DNA of 64,000 bases. Source: Scalesia atractyloides (lineage: Eukaryota; Streptophyta; Magnoliopsida; Asterales; Asteraceae). Each line of letters starts with the position of its first letter. The first letter of the stretch is position 1. The notes below the pieces were generated by a model. It worked only from the letters and a program-made list of their open reading frames with translations, was not told where the DNA came from and made no database searches. Shown here piece after piece: positions 45,126 to 56,214 of this stretch. A program made the translations under genes and the position numbers. The DNA lies in contig CAMTDV010000017.1 of the NCBI GenBank assembly GCA_947069175.1, forward strand, positions 36,403,126 to 36,467,125, written 5' to 3'.

Positions 45126-45586
45126 TGTTGATGCACTTTGTGTTCGTCACTTGTCGAATAGGCTAGATAGAGCGTTGTTGAATATTGTATAGGTTAGAAT
45201 CGAACACACGACCGAAATATGGAGATTTCAGTGTAAAAGGGATCAAGTTCGCCTGAACTTGACCTGTATTGGTCAAGTTCGCTCAAACTTGATGTGCCTT
45301 TAGTCAAGTTCGCCCGAACTTGACCATAGCACTTCCAGGCGAACTTGTCTCCCTATATATGTGTGTTCATTTGTCATTAAATTTTTGGCATCCCTACGGG
45401 GAGGTGCTGCCGGATTCTCTCCAGGAATTCCGGCAGCTGGACTTATAAAGATGTATACTCTTTCGGTATGAATGAAGACTTCCACTGCATTCTGTTTCTA
45501 CTCCATTCTTATTAACATTCTACCGAAACTGTTATATACATTTATCCATTAACTTCTGTCTAGAACCGCCTAATCACGGACCTTCA
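45126..45586 (+). repeat. 5' LTR of element G
   Basis: Carries the CAAGTTCG palindrome at 45,244, 45,274 and 45,305 and a half copy at about 45,335, immediately before a TATA box (tatatat, 45,354-45,360). The rest of the LTR bears no resemblance to LTR1-3. Confidence 0.9.
45244..45360 (+). promoter_or_regulatory. palindrome cluster and TATA box, 5' LTR of G
   Basis: Three full palindromes and one half copy end about 6 bp before the TATA box. The arrangement matches that in LTR2 and LTR3 of the A-C family. The regulatory role is inferred. Confidence 0.5.
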
Positions 45587-47723
45587 ATTGGTATCAGAGC
45601 TACGGTTATCACCTACGCTCATGAATTTGGACATTTATGGACATTAGGAGGGGTTTTAGACGTAAATCATCAAATAAACATACAATCCACGGACAAAATC
45701 TAGAATTGAACGGATAGGATTGTTAGAAAACCATTTTCGACCAGATCTATGGTGGAATCATCTCGAAATTCGAAGAAATAAGGATTTTGGATCGAAAAAT
45801 ATGAAAAAAAGGCTGACTTGGGAGACCAAGTTCGGGCGAACTTGACAAGGTTTTTTTCAAGATTTCTCTCAAGTTCGCCCGAACTTGACTGATTTTCTTT
45901 GAAATTAAGCACAAGTTCGCCCGAACTTGTCTATTTCATGCAAGTTCGCTCGAACTTGGTGGTGGCCAACCAAGTTCGCCCGAACTTGTCACAAACTGAC
46001 TAAGTTCGCCCGAACTTGTCATACAAGGCATTGAAAAAAATATATTGCTCGGTTTGATGAGACGGGTGTCCAGAAAAAATTTGGTGATAGAAATTTTTTC
46101 GAAATTTTAACGTCCGATACTGAGTATTCGGGGACACCGTCGGAGGCCTTAGAGAGAGGCTGAGATGATGAGGTTAGAGATGGTTGAAGATGAGAGGGTA
46201 GTCATTGATACCAAAGCAATTGGGTGATCATTAGAGTTGAAGACTACCAATGGGCCTTAAAGTAAATTCCGCATTTGTTAAATACTGAAAATTCCGGATT
46301 TGAGGGGGAATTTCAGTGAAAATTTGGTATGGTCAGAATTTGCAAAAATGAGGGGGAATAAAAAATTTTCATCTTATGAAGATTCCAACATTTTTGAAAT
46401 TCGTGACACTGCAACAGTATTCGGGTGGTTTCCGACTACAGATTAACCGGGAAATATAGAGATTTGAGATTCATTTGTAATTGAGCAAGTTGATGTCTAG
46501 TTTGAAAGCAGGTGGTTACATAACTGAGTCTTGGAGGAGTTGTTTATCAGATTCTGCGGTCATGGTTGTGGATTGACACCTGAGTCGCGCGTATGGTTTG
46601 GAATTACACACGACTGCCTATCTTTAACTCTGCTTTACACATGAATTATTGACTCGACTAACCGCCAGGTGATAAGGATGCTTTGTAGTTTCAGTTGCCC
46701 CGGGTTGTACGCGGTACCATGATTAAGGAAGATGATTTATGGGATCGGATCTTCCAGACAAAGAAGTGTACCGGTTGCTGACGAAAGAGATTATCCATTT
46801 GGGATTCTGTGATCACAGGAAGTTCAGATTATTCATGATTCAGATTGATGCTTAAGGGTTAGAGTCCTGATCTCCGGTGAAGGAACAGTTAGCTGGATTA
46901 GCAGTCGTTAGTACCAGTGAGGAACTGAGAACGTTCAAAACGTTCGATGATGATCTTAGGAATCAATGACTAGCTCCGTAGACGGATGGTTTCAAAATTA
47001 TCAAGGAAATCTGATGATAACTTTGGTGGCCATTATTTTTAGTCTTCAAGCAGATGAATCATTCTTCTCTTTGGACTAACTGCCGTTGAATGATGATGTT
47101 TGGTGATTAAGTGGCGCTGGTCTACCGGAGATAGCTATATATCTGACATTGTGACTGAAGAAGAAGAATGTGATTTTGATCACGGACGAATGTTTATCAG
47201 AGTCGAAGTGTTACCGAATTATTTGGTTCCGATGAAGATTTGTTGATTGAAAAAGATTACCGATTTGCTGATCTGGAGTGATTACGGAATTCGGGATTTC
47301 AGATTATTGCGGGTAAATATTGATTTGAAATTTACCAGTGTGGTATTTTGAAGTTTCTATCAATTGCCGGTTGAGTTTTGAAGATCAGAAGATTGAGCAT
47401 GGGAGATATGCACTAAACTGAACGCGGATGTGGTTAAAGTTGAAATGGAGAAGCTGCATTGATGAGCTTCAAATTGGTGTCTATTCAAGATAATTTGTCG
47501 GTGAAGCAAATCAGAGGAGGTTGGAAACTGTGCAACAAATATCTGAACTGGAGATTTTAGGGGGAATTAGATGTTGTTAATGCAAACCCGAATCATCAAT
47601 TAAGGGGGAATTTGTTGACGCGTTTCGCCGACATCGGCAAACACCTTGATTGAAGTTGCAGAATATTCAAACACGACTCACATTTGAAGACCAAGATTCG
47701 ACAGTAACGAACAAGGGGGAATC
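45587..47723 (+). other. interior of element G
   Basis: No supported protein. Six more palindromes lie in the leader at 45,827 (inverted centre GGG), 45,870, 45,912, 45,941, 45,971 and 46,001. The purine word agggggaat occurs at about 46,296, 46,349, 47,561 and 47,604 and again as the true tract at 47,713. The copy at 47,604 is followed by tttgttgacgcg, resembling another LTR start. Confidence 0.7.
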
Positions 47724-48188
47724 TGTTGATGCACTTTGTGTTCGTCACTTGTCGAATAGGCTAGATAGAGCGTGTGTTGAATATTGTATAGGTTAGAATA
47801 GAACACACGACCGAAATACGGAGATTTCAGTGTAAAAGGGATCAAGTTCGCCCAAACTTGACCTGTATTGGTCAAGTTCGCTCGAACTTGATGTGCCTTT
47901 AGTCAAGTTCGCCCGAACTTGACCATAGTATATCCGGGCGAACTTGTCTCCCTATATATATGTGTGTGTTCATTTGTCATTTAAGTTTTTGGCATCCCTA
48001 CGGGGAGGTGCTGCCGGATTCTCTCCAGGAATTCCGGCAGCTGGATTTAAAGATGTATACTCTTTCGGTATGAATGAAGACTTCCGTTGCATTCTGTTTC
48101 TACTCCATTCTTAATAACATTCTACCGAAACTGTTATATACGTTTATCCATTAACTTCCGTCTAGAACCGCCTAGTCACGGACCTTCA
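47724..48188 (+). repeat. 3' LTR of element G
   Basis: Near-identical to 45,126-45,586. Palindromes at 47,843, 47,873 and 47,904; TATA at 47,953. Confidence 0.9.
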
Positions 48189-48193
48189 AACCC

Positions 48194-49670
48194 CAAGTAT
48201 CCTGAACAGAGGATAAGGGTTAACATGAACGTATCCCAAGAAACTTTGTCATACCTTGAAAAGTTACTCATACACTATAGCGATGTCTTCACTCGGTGCC
48301 CGGAAGACATGACGGGTATCCCTCGAAGCATTGCTGAACATGAGTTGAGAATACCACCACATGTCAAGCCTGTGGTCCAAAAGAAACGGAGTCTAGCTCC
48401 TGAACGAAGCCTGGCAGCATGCCAAGAAGTTGAAAAGCTTGTTCTCGTTGGAATCCTTCAAGAAATAAAGTACCGATCATGGACTGCCAACCCTGTTATG
48501 GTTCGAAAGCCCGACAAGTCTTGGAGGAGGTGCATCGACTTCAAGGACTTGAATTAAGCATGTCCAAAGGATTGTTATCCTTTGCCAAAAATTGACCTCA
48601 AAGTCGACTCTCTTACCGGTTATCCTTTCAAGTGTTTCCTCAATGCTTACAAAGGATATCACCAAATCCTCATGAAAGAAGATGAAGAAAAAACCGCGTT
48701 TCACACAGACAAGGGTATTTTTTGCTATAGAAAGATGACTTTTGGCCTAAGAAACGCCGGTGCAACCTACCAACGCCTAATTGACAAAGCATTCGCCAGT
48801 CAAATTGGAAAAAACATGGAAGCTTACGTTGATGATTTAGTGATAAAAAGCAAAACCGAGTATCAAATGCTCGATGACGTTCAAGAAACCTTCCAAAATC
48901 TGAGAAAAATCAACATGAAACTCAACCCGGTAAAATGTTCACTTGGGTTTCAGGAAGGCAAATTTCAGGGGCATATTGTGGGGAAACAAAGTATAAAAGC
49001 CAATCCAAACAAGGTCAGAGCTGTTTTGGAAACAAAATCCCCACAAAGCAAAAAAGAAGTTGAGAGTCTAAACGGAAGGCTTGCAGCCTTGAAGCGTTTT
49101 ACCTCCAAACTCGCTGAGAAGTCTCTCCCCTTTTTCAAAACACTCAAGGGGTGTGCAAACAAAAAAGATTTCAGATGGACGAAAGAGGCAAAAGAAGCCT
49201 TTAACCAGATGAAGATACACTTAGCTTCACTCCCGACCATAGCAGCCCCAGAAACGGGAGAAACAATCTCTGTCTACCTCTCAGCTGCTGAAGAAGCCAT
49301 AAGCGTGGTCTTAACTATCGAATGAGACAAAGTTCAGGTACCCGTTTATTTCTTCAGTAAAACGTTAAAACTGGCTGAGATCAAATATCCTCCTTTGGAA
49401 AAACTTGCTTTAGCCCTAGTCCAAACGGCTAGAAGGCTTAAAAGGTACTTTCAAGCACACCCAATGCAAGTGGTCACTGACCAACCCATAAAAAGTGTGC
49501 TTGAAAAAATAGAAAATTCAGGACGATTAGCCAAATGGGCTGTGGAACTAGGTGAACATAACATCACCTATGTCCCCAGAAAAGCTATCAAAGCCCAAGT
49601 CCTGGCAGATTTTATCGTTGAAATACCAAAGCAAGATACCACTGAAGTTAATGTCACAGCCACTGAACCC
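48194..49670 (+). pseudogene. reverse transcriptase and RNase H, element F
   Basis: RT blocks are KYPEQRIRVNMNVSQETLSY, SRSIAEHELRIPPHVKPVVQ-like sequence, then WRRCIDFKDLN followed by TAA (48,555-48,557), FGLRNAGATYQRLIDKAF and catalytic AYVDDLVIKSK (YVDD at 48,825-48,836). The first RNase H domain follows (VYLSAAEEAISVVLTIE, then TGA at about 49,324), ending RKAIKAQVLADFIVE. Two stops only; the domains are well preserved. Confidence 0.85.
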
Positions 49671-50040
49671 GCTGACCCTGAAGCCTGGAAGCTTTTTACC
49701 GATGGGGCTTGCAGCATTGAAGGGTCAGGGGCTGGGCTCATTTTAATCAGCCCTGAAGGGTTAGAGTTTACATACGCTCTTCGACTTGAATTCTAGACCA
49801 TTAACAACGAAGCTGAATATGATGCGCTAATCGCTGGTTTAAAGATAGCCAAAGAAATGAAGGTTCAAAGGCTTCAAGTCTTCACGGACTCGTTGCTCGT
49901 TTCAAGTCAAGTCAATGATAGCTATGTAGCAAAAGAACCCAACATGAAAGAGTATCGGGAAAAGTCAAAAGAGTTGAACACATTTCAAGCATGTACCATC
50001 AAACAAGTCCCCAGATCTCAAAACAAAAGAGCCGACGCTT
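49671..50040 (+). pseudogene. second (archaeal-type) RNase H domain, element F
   Basis: After the first RNase H a second one is read: WKLFTDGACSIEGSGAGLI, then a TAG at about 49,795, NNEAEYDALIAGLKIAKEM and VFTDSLLVSSQV. A duplicated RNase H of this kind is an established feature of Tat-lineage Ty3/gypsy elements. The catalytic Asp and Glu positions appear present. Confidence 0.75.
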
Positions 50041-51345
50041 TAAGCAAACTTGCATCCCTCACGTTTGCTCACCTTACCAAAAAAGTGTTGGTTGAAGTAT
50101 TGAAAACCCCCTCCTTCCAAGAATTGGAGGTTCATGACATAATCACTGAAGAAGGCCCTAATTGGATGACTCCCATTGAAAATTTTATCAAAAATGGTGA
50201 ATTACCCATTGATCCGATAGAGGCCGAAAGGGTTCGAGTGAAATCCAGACAGTACGTGTTGCAGGGGGAAACCCTTTTCAAGAAAGGATACCTTGCACCC
50301 TTGCTGAGATGTGTTGGTCCTGAGCAAAGCCAATATCTAGTCAAAGTGGTTCACGAGGGAATATGTGGAGCTCATTTTGGACCAAGACCAGTGGTTTCTA
50401 AATTGATGAATCTCGGATATTTTTGGCCCTCTATGCATCGAGATGCCACCGAGCAACTAAGAAAGTGTGAAGCTTGTCAAATACATGCACCGGTTCCCAA
50501 GAGCCCCAAACACGATCTCGTTCCCATCACTTCAGCCTGGCCATTCCACAAATGGGGAATGGATATCGTTGGACTACTTTACCAAGTGGCCCGAAGTTAA
50601 GCCACTTGCAAAGATAACAGGGAAACAAGTTATCGACTTTGTTTGGGAAAACATCATATGTCGCTTCGGTTTGCCAGGAGTTTTGGTAACAGATAACGGG
50701 AAGCAATTTGCTGAAAAGCCTTTCAGCACATGGTGCAAGGAATTCAGAATAACCCAAGTCTTCAGCTCGGTCGCATACCCGCAATCCAATGGTCAAGTCG
50801 AAAGAACCAATCGCAGCATAGTTGAAGGTATCAAGAACCAATTAGGAAAGCATGAAAACAATTGGCTCGAAGAACTCCCAAACGTTCTATGGGCGATAAG
50901 AACAACGGAAAAAAACAAGCCATAAAAGAACACCATACAGCTTGGTATTTGGCTCAGAAGCTGTAATTCCAGCAGAGATTGGAGTTGTGACTCAAAGAAC
51001 ACTCAACATGGACCTCGAAACAAACAAGAAAGAGACCATGTTGAACCTACAACTACTCGAAGAAATTCGTGTCAGGCCGCCATTCAGGAAGCCAAATACA
51101 AACAAAAAATGGAAGCCTACTACAATGCAAGGGTAAAACATGAACATTTTAAACCAGGGGATCTTGGCCCGAAACAACGAGGCCAGCAAAAAAGAAAACC
51201 AAGGAAAACTTGGCCTGAAATGGGAAGGGCCATACACAATCCTTGAGGCACACAAATGAGGATCCTACAAGTTGGCCGACACAGAACGCAAGAAGCTTCC
51301 CAGGCACTGGAACGGCCAAACCCTTAAAAGGTTCCATGTCTAGAC
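50041..51345 (+). pseudogene. integrase, element F
   Basis: The zinc finger is complete: VVHEGICGAHFGPRP and KCEACQIHAP give an HHCC set. The first catalytic Asp is in GMDIVG (about 50,557). The sequence then jumps within a few bases to YFTKWPEVKPLAKITGKQV in another frame, so about 15-20 codons after the first Asp are deleted and the frame is shifted. The second Asp is in VTDNGKQF and the Glu in PQSNGQVERTNRS. Frames break again near 50,924 and 51,136. Confidence 0.8.
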
Positions 51346-52110
51346 AAGAAATTTAGAATGTATTTCAAGAGTTGTATAATCCCCCATTTTGTAAACGAAA
51401 AACCTCTTGAATGAATGATGAAGCTTTTATCATAACTTGTCTTAACTATTAGATAATCAGGTTGAGAACCTTGCAAAAAACTCCATGGCAAGGGCCATGT
51501 AAGGGGATGAGCTCCCAGGCCACATCGCTCAATAGGTTCAAGGGTTAAATGAACCTATATAAGGGGTGACTTCCTAAATTAATGCAACTCCATGAGACTT
51601 AGAAAATTTTTCAACAAACTTGTCTCATAGACGGGTCTGAACAGCCTACATCAAATCGTTCCTTAAACTCTTGAAAAAAAGTTTACAAAGCAAAAATACA
51701 CTAAGTAGTAATATAAAGGATAGACAACATGTGCTTTTTACCTAATGAAGCCTGAAGCCAAAGTGACTGCAGCACTAAAACTTCTGAAGGAAAATTAGAT
51801 CAACATACACATAAAATAAACAAGACAAGCAACCATCAAAACATAACATTAACATAAAAGCATAAGGATACATAAACATAAAGGCCTAGGGGGCCATAAC
51901 ATTGTCCATACAGTCATCAAGGCCAACCAACATAAGAAACCATAAGGGTTTCAAAACCTAGAAATTGTTCAAAAGGCCATCAAGGCCAACCACAACGATA
52001 ACACAGAAACCTTAGGGGTTTCTGCAAAACCTAAAACTGTTCAACAGACATAGCAAAATAATATTGTTTAAACAGGATGCTAAGAAAGCTACGAATAAGT
52101 TTGTAAAAAG
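51346..52110. other. 3' spacer of element F
   Basis: About 770 bp with no coding evidence. It repeats words such as aaggccaacca and ataaggg. Confidence 0.55.
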
Positions 52111-52113
52111 TCT

Positions 52114-53934
52114 TCATTTCGCATCACCAACCACAGGTCCCGATGCACCGACTTCATCATCTTTTTCTTTCTTGGCCCTCTTCTTTTTCTTCCTACCTTC
52201 CCCAACCGCCGTCCCAGAAGCTTCAAGGCTTGGATCCTTCGAGCCTTCATCGGCACCAGAATAAGCTTCCTCGCTATCACCAGAACAAGAGCGTTTCTTT
52301 GAAGCTTTGTACACCTTTTTGCACGCAGCCTCATTAAGCCCACGTGGCTTCAAACCCTGCAAAACAGATAAAGGCTTGCCAAAACACTTTGAGACTTCAC
52401 CCACATAGGGATAGGATAAACGCTCCATCTTTCTGATGGAATCCTGGAAAACCTTATGGGCCCCGGGTTGATAAAGTGAAGACTTGTCTTGAGGCTCACC
52501 AGCCTTACAAGCCTTATACCCAGCAACAAAGCCTTGATGCCTCCCCTGCTCCAAGAGTTTACCATAGACATCACCCAAGACGCTATTAAACTTAGCCGAA
52601 TGAAGAAGGTAAGTAACAACTTGTTGAAACCCATGCTCTATCAACCACTTTTTGTCTTCAACAAGTTGAACCTTCGAAGCCTCCAAGGCTCTCACCTGTT
52701 CCTTCACCCCATTTACCTCCATCTCGTGCTTCTGGGTAATCTCCTCAACCCGTTTTGCTAAAGTTTCCTCCTTTTTCACCAAGTCTGCTTTTTCCTTCTT
52801 CAAAGCTTCAATAGACACCTTCATTTTATCCTTCTTCTTGGAAAATTCCTTATACTCATGCGTCAACTTGCGAAAGCGAGCCACTCCTTGAGGAAGCATG
52901 GCAGAAAAATTGTAGGCACTCAACATCAAACGGGACAACATGGAATCATCATCCATCTCAGAAATAGTGCCACGAACCAAAGGAAGAGCAATATGGTTCA
53001 GCACATCTTCACAAACAGCGGGATCTTTAAAACTATCACCAACCTTAAAACCCCAGTCCGGCACATACACAACATTCGTATCAAGACCTTCAGAAGCGCT
53101 AACACTTTTAACGGAAGAACCCCCTACAAAAGTAACCTCCTTAGTCCCAGACTCTTTCTTGCCAACCACCACCGACAACTCCTTCTTCTCACCAACAACT
53201 TCCAAGTTATCTGAAGTTTCTATGTCATCAACAGGACCAGAATCAGAGGGCTGATCAACATTCTTTATCAAATGATGGCCAGAACGACGAGTTGTAGGTT
53301 TCACAACAGGGGTCTTAGCAAACCCTTTCACATTTGGCACATTAACATAGCCTTTACCCTCAAATCGACCCCCTGAACCATGAGCAACTGCATCCTCACC
53401 AATGGTGGCTTCAGCATCGGTAAATGCAACATCTGATGTATCGTCGGTTTTGATAAAATCCAGTGCCGACATAACTACAAAATTCACATACAAACAAAGT
53501 ATGAGTAAACAAAAACCAAAGAGTGCAACAAAACGCCAAATCAAAAGGCATACCCTGTCCATCCCTGGATCTCGATTAGGTTTATCCCATAATTTACTTA
53601 TACCCAACAGCACCAGCAAGTGCTCAGGGAACGGATGAACCCTTGAAGGACAAGCCTTAAGGGCATCAAGGAAACAACTTTAAACCTCAGATTTTAAGGG
53701 TTCCGACTCATTGAGAACAACATCCGGATGCCTCCACACCATTTTAAAAGGAACTATAGTCTCGGAGACCCAAAAGAAACGATTTTTCCAAACACCAAGA
53801 CTGGTAACCATAGATGAAACCAAACAAGTATCAATCTTAGCGGTTTCAAATGTATACCAGTCACTATTTTTTGCAAGACGAAAGAACCGCCCTCCTGCAA
53901 AAAACTGCTCCTGTCGTGTCAACCGTCTTGTCAA
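52114..53934 (-). pseudogene. antisense ORF of element F
   Basis: It lies between pol and the 3' LTR on the opposite strand, where Tat/Retand elements are known to carry an antisense ORF. The upstream part (53,934-53,680; WKNRFFWVSETIVPF) resembles the gypsy-type/putative plant transposon domain and is followed by one TAA. The next 501 codons (53,619-52,114) are open. A hydrophobic stretch at about 53,550-53,480 may be an unspliced intron, though phases do not fit exactly. A long coiled coil follows (KKKDKMKVSIEALKKEKAD). The basic C-terminus GRKKKKRAKKEK looks like a nuclear signal. Function unknown. Confidence 0.7.
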
Positions 53935-54068
53935 AATTCAAATTTCAAAATCTCAACTGCAATAAACCCTTCAAGCCTTCAAGCCTTGAAGCCTTTAAGC
54001 AAAAGAAAAAATGTGCAAAAGTCAGAAGTGTTTGAACTTACTTCCCAAAACCCACTGACTTGGGGGGC

Positions 54069-54722
54069 TGATGACGGGGGTAGCTCAAGCTTCAATAAAA
54101 TGGATTTTACACATTAACGCTTGAGAGGTTAAAAGGTTAAAGGGTTCATTTCCCGCCAACTCGGGAGAACAGCATGTGAACAGCAAAAAGCATGTGAACA
54201 GTGAAGCATCAACTCATTGATTGCTTGTCCAAGTCTCTCATAGCCGAAAAGAGAACATGTGCATAGAGAGCATCCTATTAACCGCATGTCAAAAGCCTTC
54301 AACCCTCAAAATGGGTAAACCCCCCACTGCAGCAAAGGTTCACCAGTCAAAGGTTTCCCCTTTGGGAAGATCCTTTTCCTATATAAAGAGGCAACACACA
54401 GCCATGCAAGAACATACTAGATTAGTGGAGACTAGAACATACTCTCTGATCTTCTCTTCTTCCTTGAGAACTTGCTCTATGCATGTTTCTTTCTCTTCAC
54501 TTCAAATAACACAATTTCACTTAGTATCAACATCCTAGAACCGAATTCACTTCGGTCTCGGATCCTAAGTGAATAACAACAACAAACACTAGTGAACCTC
54601 TCTCTATGTCTTGCAAACGTAGGGGGACCCCACGACCTGCGTTAGGCTAACTGGAACCCTCGAAGCCTTTTAGCCTAACCAGTCCACTCACTATCCTTGG
54701 TCTCATATATGTTGTAACAACA
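54069..54722 (+). repeat. 3' LTR of element F
   Basis: Collinear with the 5' LTR, and followed by the ATCAA target duplication and the MAD1 exon. Confidence 0.92.
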
Positions 54723-55191
54723 ATCAACATCGATCAGGTGGGATTCCTGTTACACGATTTACCCTTGAGTCTATATATGCTCAAAGCGATGATGAAAAAC
54801 TTCAGTTTGAGTACGAACCAGGGAACACAAAAATTCTGGTAAGATGGTAATCTATGTTCGAGGTCAAATAGTCAACACTCTTGTAGCACGTTTAAGATAT
54901 GTATGAAAATGTTCAGGCGGTTTAGCCACGAGCCTTACGCTGCATTTTTGCTTTTATAATGTTTCAGGGAAATAACTACACACAGCAGCCTAACATATCT
55001 CACCCGGTACATTGGGGTTAATTTTGCTTAGAGAGATTTTATTGACAATTTTATAAGGATTGGATGGTGTTCTCTCTCAGGTTGAGATTTTCATTTGGAA
55101 GCTGAACTCTATCCCTGCTTTCACTGCCAACTTAACAGTTGAGTCTTTCAACCAAAGCAACATGCCTTGTTGCTCTATGGTTCCTTGTTGA
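54723..55191 (+). pseudogene. MAD1: MAD1 C-terminal exons (3' part, after element F)
   Basis: The exon split by F continues at 54,723-54,838 (GGIPVTRFTLESIYAQSDDE), then 54,968-55,006 and 55,081-55,191 (FIWKLNSIPAFTANLTVESF), ending TGA. Splice borders are GT-AG and phase is kept. This is the conserved C-terminal globular domain that folds at kinetochores. The final residues (NQSNMPCCSMVPC) differ from the usual NRRTL-type end of plant MAD1, as I remember it, suggesting an altered terminus. Joining 42,070 to 54,723 restores the reading frame, so F is a clean insertion. Confidence 0.9.
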
Positions 55192-55538
55192 TTGCTTTAA
55201 TTATTAATACATACAGAAACTAAAATGCTCTATGCTTGTTTTAGTTTTTTTTTTTCTTTTTTTTTGAACGGCTAAATTTGTATGGAATTGGACCCTCACA
55301 AATGGAAAAACAAAAAAGCCGTGTCTAACACATTGGTATCGTTAGGCCAAAAGCCCTTTTGGTCTTGTTTTAGTCTTAAATGACAACAAAATGTGTTACG
55401 GATGTTTTGGTTTTAATATTTAACAAATAATATCTTTACCGGATTTATAATCATTAGCATGCGGGAGAGATTCTAAATGAGGTAAATATTTATACCATAA
55501 TTAGTATCCAAATAACTTTAATTAAAAAAACGTTATAA
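55192..55538. other. MAD1 3' flank
   Basis: AT-rich, with a poly-T run at about 55,245-55,265. Nothing else recognised; part is presumably the 3' untranslated region. Confidence 0.4.
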
Positions 55539-56214
55539 GGGGTTGTTTGTTTAGCTCTTAATGAGGCACTTAATGGTTCAGACCTCTTACTTGTTCAGTA
55601 CTTAATGGTTCAGACTATTTGTTTCGTGAGCAGATATCTCAGACCTCTGTTGTCAAGGCTCACCCAGGCACATGCCTAGGCTCGCTTTTCAGGGCAAGCT
55701 CAGCCTTCTCGCTTCGCTTCAAAAGCCCCACTTTCAGGCCCTTATGTGCATTTTCAGGCCAAATTTCAACAAAATTCCGGTCAAAAATCGTTTGCACATG
55801 TTTGAAATAATTATAAGAACCCTAAACAAGCCTGGAAACAACCTAAAACTAGCCCTAAAGAAGCCTAAAACATGTCTAAAGTCCCTAAAATAATATTTTT
55901 ATACTAAACGACTCGCCTAAAAAAGCCCTAGCTTTTAAGTGCCTTGCATTCGGGCCCGAGGCTCACCCTTTGCACCTTCAATGCGACTTGCCCCTTTGAC
56001 AACTATGGTTCAGACATTTGCCTCTGAATGGTTAAATATTATACTAAGTCTAATTGGTTAAACCTCTAATCTGAATTGGTCAGACATTTGCCTTTGAATG
56101 GTTAAGCATTATATTGGCTCTTAATGGTTCAGACATCTTACTAGTTTAGCACTTAATGGTTCAAACCTCTTACTGGTTCAATATTTAACCATTCAAAAGT
56201 TGTCAAACATCCCC
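55539..56214. mobile_element. second PIF/Harbinger-like MITE, with a nested insert
   Basis: The ends are ggggttgtttg and, inverted, ggggatgtttg. The interior carries the same ggttcagac/cttaatggt words as the MITE at 38,702. The flanks are TAA and AAA, one change from a 3-bp duplication. A 355-bp insert at about 55,649-56,003 splits it. Confidence 0.55.
55649..56003. mobile_element. small element nested in the MITE
   Basis: The ends gttgtcaagg and, inverted, gttgtcaaagg form a short inverted repeat. The host MITE sequence continues on both sides (agacctct / tatggttcagac). No coding frame; no clear target duplication. Confidence 0.45.

Larger units (their letters stand above)
45126..48188 (+). 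mobile_element. non-coding LTR element G (LARD-like) nested in F
   Basis: 3,063 bp with LTRs of 461 and 465 bp, initiator tRNA-Met primer site TGGTATCAGAGC (45,589-45,600) and purine tract aacaagggggaatc (to 47,723). The target duplication is a perfect AACCC (45,121-45,125; 48,189-48,193). No gag or pol is recognisable in the 2.1-kb interior, so it must use proteins made elsewhere. The LTR start TGTTGATGCA and the AGGGGGAAT tract look more like Ty1/copia than Ty3/gypsy, but the class is uncertain. Confidence 0.9.
42076..54722 (+). mobile_element. Tat/Retand-like Ty3/gypsy element F inserted in a MAD1 exon
   Basis: 12.6 kb with LTRs of 652 and 654 bp (42,076-42,727; 54,069-54,722). The order is primer site, gag, protease, RT, RNase H, second RNase H, integrase, long 3' spacer with an antisense ORF, polypurine tract (ttggggggc, to 54,068). 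The flanks are ATCAC (42,071-42,075) and ATCAA (54,723-54,727), a 5-bp target duplication with one change. The two LTRs differ by a few percent by eye. It is interrupted by element G at 45,126-48,188. Confidence 0.92.
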
